Part shown: positions 56,058 to 64,000 of the stretch, piece by piece
How the letters are laid out: each line of letters opens with the position of its first letter
Position numbering within the stretch: the stretch's first letter is position 1
Assembly (NCBI GenBank): GCA_022701365.1
Contig: JAKUHH010000395.1
Span: forward strand, 310,001 to 374,000
Direction: 5' to 3'
DNA length: 64,000 bases
Source: Mycocentrospora acerina
Taxonomy: Eukaryota > Ascomycota > Dothideomycetes > Pleosporales
Translations under genes and position numbers: made by a program
Notes under the pieces: model-generated
Told to the model about the DNA's origin: nothing
The model's database searches: none
The model's input: the letters and a program-made list of their open reading frames with translations, nothing else

Positions 56058-56112
56058 TTCTTCTTCTTCTTCTTCTTCTTCTTCTTCTTCTTCTTCTTCT
56101 TCTTCTTCTTGT

Positions 56113-56149
<37 letters not shown>
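56058..56149 (+). repeat. Compound TTC / TTTC microsatellite
   Basis: About 17 TTC triplets (56058-56110), a short GTTC interruption, then about nine TTTC tetramers (56113-56149). Long open frames on either strand here encode only poly-Lys/Arg or poly-Phe and are not genes. Confidence 0.95.
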
Positions 56150-56388
56150 ATATTCTTCCTTCTCTTTGTTCTCTGTATTAGCGAGTCGGAATAGAGAAGA
56201 TGGGATACCTACAACGCTGTGGTGTGGTAGTTTACGAAGAGAAAAAAAATAGTCTTTGGTGGGCAAAATCAATACACGCATAAGAACAAGGAGTTTGAGC
56301 CCCAGTCCCCCAATTCCCACACGTGCCAATATTTGTTCTTTTACTCTTGCATCACAAGGACTCGATTCACTTAGTTACTCACTCACTC

Positions 56389-56499
56389 TTACACTACAAC
56401 AACTCAATTCACTGTTCTTACACTACGACAACCCAATTCACGGTTCTTACACTACAACAACCCAATTCACTATTCATACACTACAACAACTCAACTCAT
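56389..56499 (+). repeat. 29-base minisatellite, about 3.8 copies
   Basis: Units at 56389-56417, 56418-56446, 56447-56475 and a partial one at 56476-56499. Each starts TTACACTACAACAAC (or a one-base variant) and contains CAATTCAC. Copies differ by a few substitutions, so it is slightly diverged. Confidence 0.9.
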
Positions 56500-56597
56500 C
56501 TCCTCACCAACACTGATTGGTATGAGAAACTATATTTGTACGCTACTCTATATGACCTCTCCCCAAACAATGCTCGTCGTCTACACAATCACTCGTC

Positions 56598-58235
56598 TCA
56601 TTTCTTGGGCACCATCTTCAACAGCGCTTCCGTATCCTGAATACCCGCCAACTGGCCCTGCTGCACTCGCTTGACCGTCAGCGCCGCAATCAGCGCTGCA
56701 CCCACGCCTGAACCATCCTCGGCAGGGAGAACCTCAACCGGGTCGCCCTTGCCCTTTCCATACTTGTCATCCCAGTCCAGAATCTCCTTTAGTGCCTGCG
56801 CCTGCCTGATCTTAAAATGCGGGTACTTGGTGAAGACGGAGCCGTCGGCGCCAACATGCACCTCATTCCACTTCTTGTGCAGCGTGATACCTGCAATACC
56901 GCAGGCCGTAAGGCGAGCGGCACGCGTACCAATGAGTTCGGCGAGGCGGCGGATGAGCTCGAGTTCGGGCTTGTTGCACGAGATACCCAGCGTCTTCTGG
57001 AAAAGGTCCTCTGTATCGTTCAAGTTCTCAAAGGGGTCCTCCTCGATAGCAGAGAGGAACCCAGCGTCGAGCGAGTAGGCCTTCTCAAGCTTGCTAATGT
57101 CTTGGCCGTCAAAGATGTGGCATGCCTCGCCCTTGTGAAGATCGACAAGCACAAGACGGAAGACTTCGCCAAGGTACAAGCCAGCCACCATCTTCTCAAA
57201 GGTCTGCTGACCGGGTCGTGGAGACTCCTTGTCAATAATGATGTCGAAAGGTGTGCGGGGGAGAACCTTGTGTTCGTTGTCAAACGCGCCCCATTCGCAG
57301 TTGATGGCCATGGGAAGCTTGGGGTCGAGCTTCATGTGCGCAATCTTGGGAATTTCTCCGCATTCTTCCATGTACGCAGCATTGCAGCCCGTACCGAAGA
57401 TGCATCCAATCATAATCTTCGTGTTTGTGTACGCCGAAGCAATCATGGTACCGGTTGTGTCGTTGACCAGGGCCACAAGCTTGATGGGCACGCCGCGTTC
57501 AGCTAAAGCTTTCTGGAAGGGTGGGACAACGTCTTTGCCTTCAACACCGTCAATGTCGAATCCTTTTGTCCATCGCTGAAGAACACCGTGGTCAATGTAA
57601 TCCTGCGTCGCCGGGTATGAGAAAGTAAACCCAAGAGGCAGATCGGGAATCTTCTCGCCTCCGTGGTGGTACTCGATGAACTGCTGCAGGCAGTCTGCAA
57701 CGTAGCCCCAAAGCTCGTCGGCAGTACCCGTCTTCAACTCCTCGGGCATGCGGTATTTGGACTGGATGATGTCGAATTCACCCTTCTCTTCAGTCAGGGT
57801 AACTTCGCATACTCGTAAGTTTGTGCCTCCCATGTCGAGAGCAAGGTAGCTGCCCTGCTCGTTGCCATCTGGAAAAGCCATGCACCAGGTTGGGTTCATA
57901 GGCTGAAAGGATTAATTAGCATGGCTTTGCCGATGGCATTTGCACGGCGCGACTCACAATGTCTCCTCCTTCTTTTGTGAGTCCCTTCTCAAGCTCGTTT
58001 TTGAAATGCTCTGAAATCTCCTTGAGCTTAGCCGTGGGAACGACAAACAAGTCCTCCAGCTTCTCAATCTGTTCCCTGAGATCCTTTGGCATATCTGCCA
58101 TAGAGCCTGTCGCAGACGTTAACAATCTTGCACTCATGTCCTCCAGACCTTGTTGCTCTGCTACGAGACAGCGTTGGAGTGTGAGAGGACAATCATACCC
58201 TTTCGGGAAGGCGGCCTCCTTGCACCGGTAACCAT
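56598..58235 (-). CDS. HXK1: Hexokinase
   Basis: Exons in transcription order 58235-58199, 58106-57958, 57902-56598 (496 aa). It phosphorylates glucose and fructose at C6 in the cytosol. The N-terminus MVTGARRPPSRKGSMADMPKDL matches fungal hexokinases once the 92-base intron 1 is removed. Landmarks: FKNELEKGLTKEGGDIPMNPTW, the ATP phosphate loop LDMGGTNLRV (Asp about 85), GFTFSYPATQ (sugar site), ALVNDTTGTM (catalytic Asp), GCIFGTGCNAAYMEE and the C-terminal ADGSGVGAALIAAL adenosine loop. Hexokinase is preferred over glucokinase on the N-terminal segment and overall resemblance. The 1.6 kb upstream region is shared with the next gene. Confidence 0.94.
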
Positions 58236-59669
58236 GACGGCGGTTGCGAGGGCGGCGTTCGATAAGCGCGTCGTCCGGAGACGGGTGGAACGGATGTGCG
58301 CGGGACTTGGGTGGGCTGTTAGCTCTTTCGAAGGATTTGAAGCTTTGATAAGAATATAGAGAATAATGGAGCTCGGAATGGCCAAGTGGCAGCAAGACTC
58401 TTCATGAGGCTGCGGAGCTGGCCTCCTCTGCAAGCTCCAGGATGTTTTGGGACTGAATCTGGGTGCTTACAAAGGCTGATAAGGATGCTAGCTTCGCCGC
58501 TTAACAGTGCCAATTTGCTGAGTAAAAGCTAGTCAATTAGGCAAGCAATACAGACTTGAGTTGGCTGAAGATGTAGAAATCAGGTCCCCGTCTGATGGAG
58601 GGAAAGAAAACAGGGCAATGGCTCGACCGAGGGGTCAACAAAAGAGCTGAGATTTGCCCCGCATCTCCGCGCCTTGGGGTGACGCACGGTTCTGACGCTG
58701 GGGGCACGCGCATTTCGCCTATACCTGCCTTGCCAGCAAACGCGTCATTCCTTCTGGGTGTGTGAGTTCTCTTACCCCAGCTCTTCTCCCAGGCACATCA
58801 ATGATCAAATAGTAACGCCGTGATCTCTTTGGAAATACCACGGCATTTGCCGTCTTCAATTCAATTGGAGCTACGCATTCATCGTCTCCACACTGACTGA
58901 CAAAGGTCCTAGTAAACTACTTTCATCGCACCACACTAGGAGTAGTCGTTGGTACCACACACTACTTTGTAAATCGAAAATACTCAAAATCTCATGCAAA
59001 GCACCTCATTTTGAGTCAAGCAAAACTTTTCTTCTTGGCCCACATCCTCTGCAAGTGAAAGTGTTCAAGGACATGTAATTCCAGTACAAATGCACTGCAT
59101 TGTCTAAATAGACCCTACGCATCGAGACTCTGGTTCAAAGATCCAGAAACTTTCTCTTAACGAGATTGCGTGACTGAGAGAGGTCGACAGTCATTTTATT
59201 TCTCAGCAGCACAGCCAGCTTTCACTTGAATCTTCCTCACTGCAAATATGTCCTGAGCTAGAATGTTTTCCATTGTTGTGATTGCGTTTTAGTCTTTTAC
59301 ATGAACCAAGTCTGTTTATGAATTGCACGCTGACCTGTTGCTTCATAGCTCATCACACTCCACATTGGTAGTGACAGCAAGGCTTCCGATACTCGCCTTC
59401 ACCACCAGCGAGACTCTTGAATCTTGCTCAATCCCCCACCTTTACCTGATCTGGCCTTGTTGTTGTGAAGCTCCGTTTGCACTGACTCCGCAAAGCGTCT
59501 CACTGACAGTCACCACGGCTTGTGGCTATAAAAGATTTCCTCTCCCTCCCAACCTTCCTTTCTTTTCCCCCCCACAGGCAGCAGCAGACGCTTCACTTGT
59601 GTATATCCTGCGAGAACGAATCGCTGACGAGACGACCAGGTACCCAATTCTACACACACACCCACGCAT

Positions 59670-59701
<32 letters not shown>

Positions 59702-59834
59702 ACCGCGGCACTGACCAGCCACCCTCGACACCACCCATTCTCTCTCACTATCTCGAGGTAATGTCTCTCTGGCCCTAATAAGCTGTGTGACCATTTACTG
59801 ATCGAGTCAAAGATCCCCTCTGGGTAGCTTCGAG
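58236..59834. promoter_or_regulatory. Divergent upstream region, hexokinase / unknown gene
   Basis: No supported gene. Contains a CA array (59671-59697). A possible 5' UTR intron of the downstream gene runs from GTAATG at 59758 to AAAG near 59812; its expression is not established. Confidence 0.45.
59671..59697 (+). repeat. CA dinucleotide microsatellite
   Basis: About 13 CA units upstream of the 59835 gene, bordered by further CACA/CATA tracts. Confidence 0.95.
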
Positions 59835-60800
59835 ATGGCCGACAACACAGATGATCAACACCGCCCTGCAGGCCGGGCACGGGGCCTTTCACTTCTGACT
59901 GCCCAACTAGAAGCTCAGAAGAACGAGGTCCAAGATTCAAGCTACCGTGAGTTCAAGGTGACATTCTTGGCCGCCAATGCTAACCGATTTGCTGTCCCTG
60001 GCCCAACCCCTCATCCTGATTCTGTCGACATCAAAGGAGATACCCGCCTTTTCGAGGATCCAACCAGCAGCGACGAAGAAATCCAGAGTGCCTGTAACAA
60101 GTCCGAAGCATCTCTGAGATTATACTGCCGGGGGCAACCCCCGAAAAAGTCATACCTCGACCCGCAATCCTCTGTTTCCCGATGCTCCACAGCTACTGAT
60201 AAGGGTGAGCTCGAATCAGTTCTATTCACCACCATGCAATATCTCTCAGTCAATGCACACACGGTCGAACAACTATCTGCACACATGAACGAAGCAAACT
60301 CAATCGCTAAAAGGGACATGTTCTCAACGGTCTTGATTAGCAAAGAAATTAACCACGTATCAGCCGATGCTTTTGTTTCCGCTCTTCATAGCATTGGAAA
60401 GTACGTCAAAGGTCTCATCATCATGGCCCCTATACATACGACTGAGTTTGGTGATTCTCTCAAACGCGATACTATGCACGTCAACGCTGGATCCGACTGG
60501 GAGCTCATTTTGAGTCAGTTTCCCAACCTCAAGTCAATTTCATTCGAGCATCCCATCAACATATCTCCCGAGCTGACGCGTGAGACGTTCTGTGCTATCC
60601 ATTGCGCAATTGCTAGTGGTATTGTTCCACACTTGGAGAACGTCCACCTCAATGTTCCACCCAAAATACTTTCCAACCTTCGCAAGGACGCCAAAGATCA
60701 CCGCCGCCACAAGGGATCTGCCGCCAATGGCACTTCGCTGCTCCTAACTCGTGCCGAGGAAGCTGCACAAGATGATGAGGCCGCAGACATGGAGACTTGA
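59835..60800 (+). CDS. Unrecognised protein (321 aa)
   Basis: A single exon with a complete ATG-to-stop frame and no competing frame of similar quality. No signal peptide or membrane segment. The N-terminal half is polar with some ordered segments (SYREFKVTFLAANANRF). Residues about 135-280 look folded: alternating hydrophobics in DMFSTVLISKEINHVSADAF, VKGLIIMAPIHTTEF and WELILSQFPNLKSISFEHP, the last resembling one leucine-rich-repeat-like strand as in F-box-associated domains. The tail is charged (RRHKGSAANGTS, EEAAQDDEAADMET). I cannot assign a family; it may be lineage-restricted. Confidence 0.65.
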   Translation: MADNTDDQHRPAGRARGLSLLTAQLEAQKNEVQDSSYREFKVTFLAANANRFAVPGPTPHPDSVDIKGDTRLFEDPTSSDEEIQSACNKSEASLRLYCRGQPPKKSYLDPQSSVSRCSTATDKGELESVLFTTMQYLSVNAHTVEQLSAHMNEANSIAKRDMFSTVLISKEINHVSADAFVSALHSIGKYVKGLIIMAPIHTTEFGDSLKRDTMHVNAGSDWELILSQFPNLKSISFEHPINISPELTRETFCAIHCAIASGIVPHLENVHLNVPPKILSNLRKDAKDHRRHKGSAANGTSLLLTRAEEAAQDDEAADMET

Positions 60801-61606
60801 TCTCGCCGTTCAACCAAGAGTTACGCCAACACACAGGTCGATTTAAATAATGAAATTAGTGGTACAGCAAGGTGTTTGGTACAATACAAAAATACCCAAC
60901 TGCTATCAAGAGGAGGAATTGTTATTTGGTAGTTTCTCATACATGGTACTATGGTTAGACAGATGGAAGATGGAGCTGTTGACCACAATTGGATGGAAAG
61001 AGTATGTTTCTTTGGCGTTCATGGAACGATACCCAGGATGAATGACGGCGCTTATGATGAACATGGCGCAAAAGCCTACGCAACGATGTACATTATGAAG
61101 TTTGGGTTTTGGTTTTTTGTATTTTGTATTTTGAGGTTGCGTTATGATGGCATACGATATCGACGTTGGGTATGCAGTTTAAGGACTTGGTTCCTCTGGC
61201 CTTCTCCCACTATGAACGGCCTTGCATAGACACTTCAATTCACGACTATTGCGCTCCTGTTTGGAGTTTTTCGTTGCGCCCGAACAATACTGTATTCTTT
61301 TGACGTGCATCGTCGCTGTAAATAGTCCTGAAACGCGTCGTCCGACACGGTCATGTTCGGCTCCCCACCTGCGACATGTTTCCGAGCGGCACGACACGAC
61401 TTGCACTCCTTCCCGACTTCCGCAACCCGCCGGGTGTTTCTCGAAAAATTAAAATGCACGCTACGAGGAATTGGAAAATGCTTTATCTAGTGTCGTCGTG
61501 TCACTTGAAAGCTCTCGTATGCTCGGCTGATCAACCGTAAAGTCTACGCGCAACAAACATACACCACTTCACCAGCAGGTTCAGAAAGAGATAGGCAAGA
61601 GACAAC
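60801..61606. other. Intergenic, no gene seen
   Basis: 3' flank of the 59835 gene, then the upstream region of the Ayg1-like gene. Only short chance frames. Confidence 0.5.
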
Positions 61607-62934
61607 ATGGCAGCACCAGGCGACAAGTTCTTCATTCAAGACCAATTGAAAACTGCGGCGCCACATCATGAAAGCTTCAAGCAATTATGGGAGACGAAAT
61701 GGAAGAAACCCGTACACATGCCCTACCCAAACTACCACCACAGCAGACTAACCCTCCCCAGGCGGAAATGGGCGTCTACCCCTTCATGTTCAGCACCGCC
61801 TCCGACTTCACGCCCATCGTCGCGGAACTAACAGCCCTCGACTTCAAAGAGCCCTACGACTGGGACGCCTACGCACGCATCTTCTTCCCCCAAGCCGAGA
61901 AGCTCCACGCCATCGCCGCCTCTGCCGAACACAGCGGCGAAACCGAAAAAGCATCCGAATACTACCTCCGCTCCAGCGCCGTCTACCGCATTGCACGCTT
62001 CCCCGCCCCCCGCAGCGCAGTCCAAAGAGAAGCCTGGACCCTCGGCAAAGCCGCCTGCCTCAAGGGCCTCTCCCTCCGCCCCAACCCCGTCTCCGAAGTC
62101 CACATCCCACACACACACCGCTTCCCCAACGAGGGCGCCACAATCCCCGCATACTACCTCGTCCCCGACTCTGCCCAGAATGACAACAACAACAGCAACC
62201 CCGTCCCTCTACTGATCATCTTCACCGGCCTAGACGGATACCGCACCGAACTCGCCGTATGGATGGAAGGCTGGCGCCAGGTCGGCGTCGCCACGCTCGT
62301 CATGGAAATCCCGGGGACAGGCGACTGCCCCGCAGCAGCCTCAGATCCCACCTCGCCGGACCGCCTCTACAGCAGCGTCTTCGACTGGGTAGCACAGCAG
62401 TCCCACCACATCGACACGCGGCGCGTCGCCATCTGGGCCTTTAGCACGGGGGGCTACTACGCCATCCGCGTGGCGCACACGCACGCATCGAAGCTCGCGG
62501 GCGTAGTCGCCCTGGGCGGAGGCTGCCACCACATGTTCTCCCCGGAGTGGCTCGACAATGTAAATCACCTCGAGTATCCGTTTGATCTCGCGGACACGCT
62601 GGCGTACAAGTTCGGGTACGGCAGCGATGTAGTGGCGTTCAAGAGGGAGGGGATGCACAAGTTTTCGCTGTTGGAGGATGGCACGCTGGATGGGGCCGAG
62701 TGTGCGCGGCTGTTGCTGGTGAATGGGACAGAGGATCAGATTTTCCCCATTGATGACTACTACCTCGCGTTGCAGCATGGACTGCCAAAGGAGGCGCGGT
62801 TCGTCAAGGGGTTTAGGCATATGGGCGAGCCGCAGGCGTTTTTTACAATCATTCCGTGGCTGTACAGGTTGTTTGGAGTAGAGGGGAATGTCGGGAAGCA
62901 CATGTCGACGTTGCCTTTTAAGCCCAAGTACTGA
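61607..62934 (+). CDS. Ayg1-like alpha/beta hydrolase
   Basis: Exons 61607-61711 and 61762-62934 (425 aa). Related to Aspergillus Ayg1, which shortens a heptaketide in melanin synthesis, and to DUF1100/FrsA-type hydrolases. The N-terminus (GDKFFIQDQL, ESFKQLWETKWKKP) joins across a 50-base intron to AEMGVYPFMFSTASDF, as in Ayg1. Further marks: AVYRIARFP, LLIIFTGLDGYRTEL, EIPGTGDCP and the nucleophile elbow AFSTGG (Ser about 263), where Ala replaces the first Gly of G-x-S-x-G. The catalytic Asp is probably in LVNGTEDQIFP and the His in FRHMGEPQ. No polyketide synthase is nearby, so a pigment role is unsupported here. Confidence 0.87.
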
Positions 62935-63309
62935 GTTTGGGGAATGTGGAAGTCGCCGAATATGGAATAGCAAGTGGTTGACTAGAAGAAGATTGTGGAT
63001 TGCAAGACCGATCTACCACTGCTCAGTGTCAATACTAATAGATCAAGACATTCCACGTTGAGTGCGCCACTATTTTAGAAGAAATCTCCTGAGATCTGAA
63101 TCCAAGTCAATCAATCACGAAGACATCATGGATAACGAGAGATACATCACACTAAGATGAAAAGATATTGGCAATGTTGAATGAACTTGGTATTTTGGTT
63201 CCTCGACTGGTGTTTCCTAGCTCGAATCCAATTCTTCATCATTCGTGTAATATCCTTCGTGAACCTTTCATAAATATAACAATTCTATGCTCACCATTCT
63301 GCACTACAT
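62935..63309. other. Convergent 3' spacer
   Basis: 3' flanks of the Ayg1-like and lysyl-tRNA synthetase genes; AT-rich, nothing else seen. Confidence 0.5.
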
Positions 63310-64000
63310 CTATTTATGGGCTGAAGCAAGTTAGCAGAATACACGTGTGTCTATAGCAGATTGTACTTACGAATTCCCTCCTCAGGCTTGGGCTCAATGC
63401 CAACCACCTCCGCAGCAGTCGCAGGCTTCTTGTCCTCAACTACATCCTTCATGAAAGGGAAAGTGATGACCTCCTTGATACTGTAGTTGTTGGTCAAGAA
63501 CATGACCAGTCGGTCGATACCCATTCCCCATCCACCGGTTGGTGGAAGACCATACTCAAGAGCCTGGCAGAAGGTCTCGTCGATCAGCTGTGCCTCGTCA
63601 TCACCCTGGTCCTTCTGGTTTGCTTGCTCTTCCTACGCTCTTGTTAGTGACACTACACAAGCAACTCATTCTAGGATGGTCTTACAAATCGCAGACGCTG
63701 GTCAAAGGGGTCGTTCAACTCCGTGTAGGCATTGCAAATCTCCTTCTTGCAGACAAAAGCCTCGAAACGTTCGCAAAGACTGGAACAATTAGCTGGTTGT
63801 CTACTGTACACCTTCTTATTTCACATACCCTGGGATCTCACGATGGTACTTGGCTAGTGGCGACATGACCTCGGGGTGACCAACGATGAAAGTAGGGTTG
63901 ATAGCAGTTTCCTCGATGAACTCGCCGACCTTGCAGTTGTTAGCTTTTATTGGAGCGATTACGCAATGAGGGTTCTTACCAGCTTGTCAATCATCCTCGA
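63310..64000 (-). CDS. KRS1: Lysyl-tRNA synthetase, class II, C-terminal part (cut by window edge)
   Basis: Exons in transcription order: >64000-63980, 63929-63829, 63779-63686, 63632-63371, 63320-63310; 162 C-terminal residues are visible. It charges tRNA-Lys in the cytosol. Visible landmarks: GEFIEETAINPTFIVGHP, MSPLAKYHREIPGL, CERFEAFVCKKEICNAYTELNDPFDQRLRF, DDEAQLIDETFCQALEYGLPPTGG and class II motif 3, GWGMGIDRLVMFLT, then IKEVITFPFMK. Introns are 49-53 bases. The last coding exon is only 11 bases (ending PHK) after a 50-base intron. The catalytic motifs 1 and 2 and the anticodon-binding domain lie outside the window. Confidence 0.95.

Larger units (their letters stand above)
55970..56597. 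other. Convergent spacer with micro- and minisatellites
   Basis: 3' flanks of the NASP and hexokinase genes. Holds the TTC, TTTC and 29-base repeats listed separately. Confidence 0.65.

Noticed and set aside
55330..56151. 273-codon reverse frame over the NASP 3' end
   Set aside because: Starts in a microsatellite coding for poly-Lys/Arg and continues as an antisense shadow of NASP.
61607..62934. Pigment or secondary-metabolite cluster around the Ayg1-like gene
   Set aside because: Neighbours are lysyl-tRNA synthetase, hexokinase and an unknown protein; no synthase, oxidase or transporter is present.
1..64000. tRNA, rRNA and CRISPR
   Set aside because: Scanned for B-box-like GGTTCRANYCC with a matching cloverleaf and for spaced direct repeats; nothing convincing. 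This was by eye, so a tRNAscan-type search would be decisive.

Overview
The window is nuclear DNA of a filamentous ascomycete fungus. Genes are intron-poor, with typical introns of 46-60 bases (GT..AG, CTAAC/CTGAC-type branch sites). Conserved fungal families are present: an ENA-type Na+-ATPase, HAM1-like, BRE4-like and Ayg1-like proteins. Gene style and protein character suggest a dothideomycete (Pleosporales-like), but this placement is inference from family resemblance, not a computed phylogeny. All exon structures were worked out by eye from splice signals, reading-frame continuity and family conservation.

Layout. 0-5.2 kb: a small unknown protein (-) divergent from a six-exon BRE4-like membrane transporter (+). 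5.9-12.5 kb: housekeeping genes eL19 (+), SPT3 (-), DPH5 (+) and a membrane-anchored MOSC protein (-). 13.7-15.7 kb: a patatin-fold protein whose nucleophile Ser position is Gly. 15.7-18.2 kb: low-complexity DNA with a 181-base assembly gap set in poly-G. 18.2-28.5 kb: mitochondrial-type malic enzyme (-), HAM1-like (+), OST3/OST6 (-) and a coiled-coil protein (+). 30.1-35.7 kb: stomatin-like protein (+), an AT-rich spacer with a decayed duplication, an F-box protein (+) and a membrane RING protein (-). 36.8-44.6 kb: ENA P-type ATPase (-) with a promoter rich in PacC-type hexamers, then a divergent pair of galactonate-dehydratase-like (-) and DHDPS-family aldolase (+) genes. 44.6-48.5 kb: a gene-poor AT-rich tract carrying a MITE-like element. 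48.5-50.9 kb: a nine-exon secreted carboxylesterase. 52-56 kb: DPB2 (DNA polymerase epsilon subunit B, -) head to head with a NASP/Sim3 histone chaperone (+), sharing a 313-base promoter with three ACGCG cores. 56.6-64 kb: hexokinase (-), an unrecognised protein (+), an Ayg1-like hydrolase (+) and the 3' end of lysyl-tRNA synthetase (-), cut by the window edge.

How genes work together. Two divergent pairs look functionally coupled: dehydratase plus aldolase (sugar-acid breakdown to pyruvate and glyceraldehyde, inferred) and DPB2 plus NASP (replication and histone supply). The rest is a scatter of independent housekeeping genes. I found no biosynthetic gene cluster, CRISPR array, rRNA or tRNA. 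No wholly new system stands out. The best leads are the Ser-to-Gly patatin, the sugar-acid pair, the promoter motif clusters and the MITE-like element.
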